A stretch of 64,000 bases of DNA from positions 30,623,671-30,687,670 of the forward strand of contig OX421495.1 in assembly GCA_949126835.1 (NCBI GenBank), read 5' to 3'. Source of the DNA: Anisus vortex. Lineage: Eukaryota; Mollusca; Gastropoda; Planorbidae. Shown here piece by piece: positions 61,001-64,000 of the stretch. The notes beneath the pieces are model-generated. The model saw only the letters and a list, made by a program, of their open reading frames with translations. It was not told the origin of the DNA and did not search any database. Within the stretch, counting starts at the first letter, position 1. The number at the start of each line of letters is the position of its first letter. The position numbers were made by a program, and so were the translations under genes.

Positions 61001-63690
61001 CTTTTTAGAGTATCAAATAATTGGAGAATGTCTTTGCACCACATAGAGTGTCAACTTTTTAGAGTATCAAATAATTGGAGAATGCCTTTGCACCACATAG
61101 AGTGTCAACTTTTTAGAGTATCAAATAATTGGAGAATGTTTTTGCACCACATAGAGTGTCAACTTTTTAGAGTATCAAATAATTGGAGAATGCCTTTGCA
61201 CCACATAGAGTGTCAACTTTTTAGAGTATCAAATAATTGGAGAATGTCTTTGCACCACATAGAGTGTCAACTTTTTAGAGTATCAAATAATTGGAGAATG
61301 TCTTTGCATCACATAGAGTGTCAACTTTTTAGAGTATCAAATAATTGGAGAATGTCTTTACACCACATAGAGTGTCAACTTTGCACCACATAGAGTGTCA
61401 ACTTTTTAGAGTATCAAATAATTGGAGAATGTTTTGCACCACATAGAGTGTCAACTTTTTAGAGTATCAAATAATTGGAGAATGTCTTTACACCACATAG
61501 AGTGTCAACTTTGCACCACATAGAGTGTCAACTTTGCACCACATAGAGTGTCAACTTTACACCACATAGAGTGTCAACTTTACACCACATAGAGTGTCAA
61601 CTTTGCACCACATAGAGTGTCAACTTTGCACCACATAGAGTGTCAACTTTTTAGAGTATCAAATAATTGGAGAATGTTTTTGCACCACATAGAGTGTCAA
61701 CTTTGCACTACATAGAGTGTCAACTTTACACCACATAGAGTGTCAACTTTGCACCACATAGAGTGTCAACTTTGCACCACATAGAGTGTCAACTTTTTAG
61801 AGTATCAAATAATTGGAGAATGTCTTTGCACCACATAGAGTGTCAACATTTTAGAGTATCAAATAATTGGAGAATGTCTTTGCACCACATAGAGTGTCAA
61901 CTTTTTAGAGTATCAAATAATTGGAGAATGTCTTTGCACCACATAGAGTGTCAACTTTTTAGAGTATCAAATAATTGGAGAATGTCTTTGCACCACATAG
62001 AGTGTCAACATTTTAGAGTATCAAATAATTGGAGAATGTCTTTGCACCACATAGAGTGTCAACTTTTTAGAGTATCAAATAATTGGAGAATGTCTTTGCA
62101 CCACATAGAGTGTCAACTTTTTAGAGTATCAAATAATTGGTGAATGTCTTTGCACCACATAGAGTGTCAACATTTTAGAGTATCAAATAATTGGAGAATG
62201 TCTTTGCACCACATAGAGTGTCAACTTTTTAGAGTATCAAATAATTGGAGAATGTCTTTGCACCACATAGAGTGTCAACTTTTTAGAGTATCAAATAATT
62301 GGAGAATGTCTTTGCACCACATAGAGTGTCAACTTTTTAGAGTATCAAATAATTGGAGAATGTCTTTGCACCACATAGAGTGTCAACTTTTTAGAGTATC
62401 AAATAATTGGAGAATGTCTTTGCACCACATAGAGTGTCAACTTTTTATTAGAGTATCAAATAATTGGAGAATGTCTTTGCACCACATAGAGTGTCAACTT
62501 TTTAGAGTATCAAATAATTGGAGAATGTCTTTGCACCACATAGAGAGTCAACTTTTTAGAGTATCAAATAATTGGAGAATGTCTTTGCACCACATAGAGT
62601 GTCAACTTTTTAGAGTATCAAATAATTGGAGAATGTCTTTGCACCACATAGAGTGTCAACTTTTTAGAGTATCAAATAATTGGAGAATGTCTTTGCACCA
62701 CATAGAGTGTCAACTTTTTAGAGTATCAAATAATTGGATAATGTCTTTGCACCACATAGAGTGTCAACTTTTTAGAGTATGAAATAATTGGAGAATGTCT
62801 TTGCACCACATAGAGTGTCAACTTTTTAGAGTATCAAATAATTGGAGAATGTCTTTGCAAAACATAGAGTGTCAACATTTTAGAGTATCAAATAATTGGA
62901 GAATGTCTTTGCACCACAAAGAGTGTCAACTTTTTAGAGTATCAAATAATTGGAGAATGTCTTTGCACCACATAGAGTGTCAACTTTTTAGAGTATCAAA
63001 TAATTGGAGAATGTCTTTGCACCACATAGAGTGTCAACTTTTTAGAGTATCAAATAATTGGAGAATGTCTTTGCACCACATAGAGTGTCAACTTTTTAGA
63101 GTATCAAATAATTGGAGAATGTCTTTGCACCACATAGAGTTTCAACTTTTTATTAGAGTATCAAATAATTGGAGAATGTCTTTGCAACACATAGAGTGTC
63201 AACTTTTTAGAGTATCAAATAATTGGAGAATGTCTTTGCACTACATAGAGAGTCAACTTTTTAGAGTATCAAATAATTGGAGAATGTCTTTGCACCACAT
63301 AGAGTGTCAACTTTTTAGAGTATCAAATAATTGGAGAATGTCTTTGCACCACATAGAGTGTCAACTTTTTAGAGTATCAAATAATTGGAGAATGTCTTTG
63401 CACCACATAGAGTGTCAACTTTTTAGAGTATCAAATAATTGGAGAATGTCTTTGCACCACATAGAGTGTCAACTTTTTAGAGTATCAAATAATTGGAGAA
63501 TGTCTTTGCACCACATAGAGTGTCAACTTTTTAGAGTATCAAATAATTGGAGAATGTCTTTGCACCACATAGAGTGTCAACTTTTTAGAGTGTCAAATAA
63601 TTGGAGAATGTCTTTGCACCACATAGAGTGTCAACTTTATATATATACATAGAGTGTCAACTTTTTAGAGTATCAAATAAAAAGAAACAA
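46001..63690. repeat. 54-bp satellite-like array with ~5-5.5 kb higher-order blocks
   Basis: The unit consists of TTTGCACCACATAGAGTGTC, AACTTTTTAGAGTATCAAAT and AATTGGAGAATGTC, about 320 copies. 23-bp units are interspersed at 46081-46130, 47161-47190, 47778-47800, 50770-51180, 52361-52380, 54376-54400, 56286-56700, 57896-57915 and 61372-61790. Rare variants (GTTAAC near 49153, 54159 and 59701; CACACAAAAAGAG near 48706, 53228, 54869 and 58769; GAATGTTTTGCACC near 50827, 56343 and 61429) recur in register, defining higher-order blocks. Open frames of up to 535 codons (MSLHHIECQLFRVSNNWR repeated) exist only because 54 is divisible by three and are not called genes. Confidence 0.97.
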
Positions 63691-63701
63691 ACAAAAAGAA
63701 A

Positions 63702-63805
63702 AACTCTTTCGTTAATAGAAAACATTTAACCAAAACTAAAAATGCAAAGTATTTAGGAGTTAAATCAAATGATAAATTATCATTAAATCTACACATAGAG
63801 ATAAA
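63702..63805 (+). pseudogene. Reverse transcriptase fragment (CR1/jockey-like)
   Basis: The plus-strand translation reads NSFVNRKHLTKTKNAKYLGV, then KSNDKLSLNLHIE. KYLGV...DKLS...HI is the conserved segment just after the catalytic core in jockey/CR1-group reverse transcriptases. Only about 34 codons survive. The end has been converted into the 29-bp minisatellite that follows. Confidence 0.7.
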
Positions 63806-64000
63806 TTATCATTAAATTAACACATAGAGATAAATTATCATTAAATCTACACATAGAGATAAATTATCATTAAATCTACACATAGATATAAATTATCATT
63901 AAATCTACACATAGAGATAAAGTATCATTAAATCTACACATAGAGATAAAATATCATTAAATCTACACATAGAGATAAATTATCATTAAATCTACACATA
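63768..64000. repeat. 29-bp minisatellite, cut by the window edge (about 8 copies)
   Basis: The unit is GATAAATTATCATTAAATCT plus ACACATAGA. The first copy is the DKLSLNLHIE-coding part of the reverse transcriptase fragment, and later copies are slippage products. The array continues beyond 64000. Confidence 0.95.

Noticed and set aside
46110..63652. Long plus-strand open frames of an 18-residue repeat protein (MSLHHIECQLFRVSNNWR)
   Set aside because: The unit is 54 bp (18 codons) without a stop, so frames stay open automatically. They end wherever a 23-bp or off-length unit occurs. No signal, start context, flanking domains or synonymous-site pattern suggests a real protein.
45303..63690. 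CRISPR-like array of regularly spaced repeats
   Set aside because: The spacing sequence is itself repeated with no unique spacers. The context is eukaryotic (LINEs, SINEs, splice sites) and no cas genes occur.

Overview
The window looks like AT-rich nuclear DNA from an animal, most likely a mollusc and plausibly a heterobranch gastropod. The evidence is several degenerate non-LTR retrotransposons (an L2/CR1-like reverse transcriptase with an (ATC)n tail and several C-terminal remnants), three tRNA-derived SINEs, GT-AG splice signals and a very high minisatellite load. No bacterial operon, rRNA gene or CRISPR array is present. The species assignment rests on recalled resemblance of the SINE core and was not searched.

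By rough addition about 60% of the 64 kb is tandem repeat. The main arrays, left to right, are: 55-bp and ~49-bp units (1.2-1.96 kb), 17-bp (4.18-7.08 kb), 10-bp (8.33-8.48), 21-bp (9.16-9.69), 8-bp (11.28-11.58), 40-bp (13.06-15.93), 39-bp (18.2-20.05), CT-rich (20.34-21.4), 24-bp (22.24-24.78), ~33-bp (25.7-26.24), 48-bp, 26-bp and 37-bp (27.8-29.7), 46-bp (32.6-33.46), 70-bp (35.0-36.75), 34-bp (37.85-43.08), a giant 23/54-bp array (45.3-63.69) and a 29-bp array running off the right edge. Nearly all long open frames in these arrays are artefacts of periods divisible by three.

The only credible host gene I can assemble is on the minus strand at the left end. Exon 1 (7610-7406) has a signal peptide and ends in a good donor. 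Exon 2 (1721-1490) is cysteine-rich. A tentative exon 3 (1114-1027) ends in a stop overlapping AATAAA. The phases agree (1, then 2) and the three pieces total 525 nt, or 174 residues plus stop, with eight cysteines after the signal peptide. I do not recognise the family. Its first intron holds a 5'-truncated L2-like element and the 17-bp array.

The most unusual observation is that both borders of exon 2 have been amplified into minisatellites. The 55-bp unit on one side carries the last 9 exon bases plus the GTAAGT donor. The ~49/98-bp unit on the other side carries branch-point-like sequence, the acceptor and the first ~15 exon bases. The second notable structure is the 18-kb 23/54-bp array. 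It shows a ~5-5.5 kb higher-order organisation with shared private variants, implying recent large-scale duplication or homogenisation.
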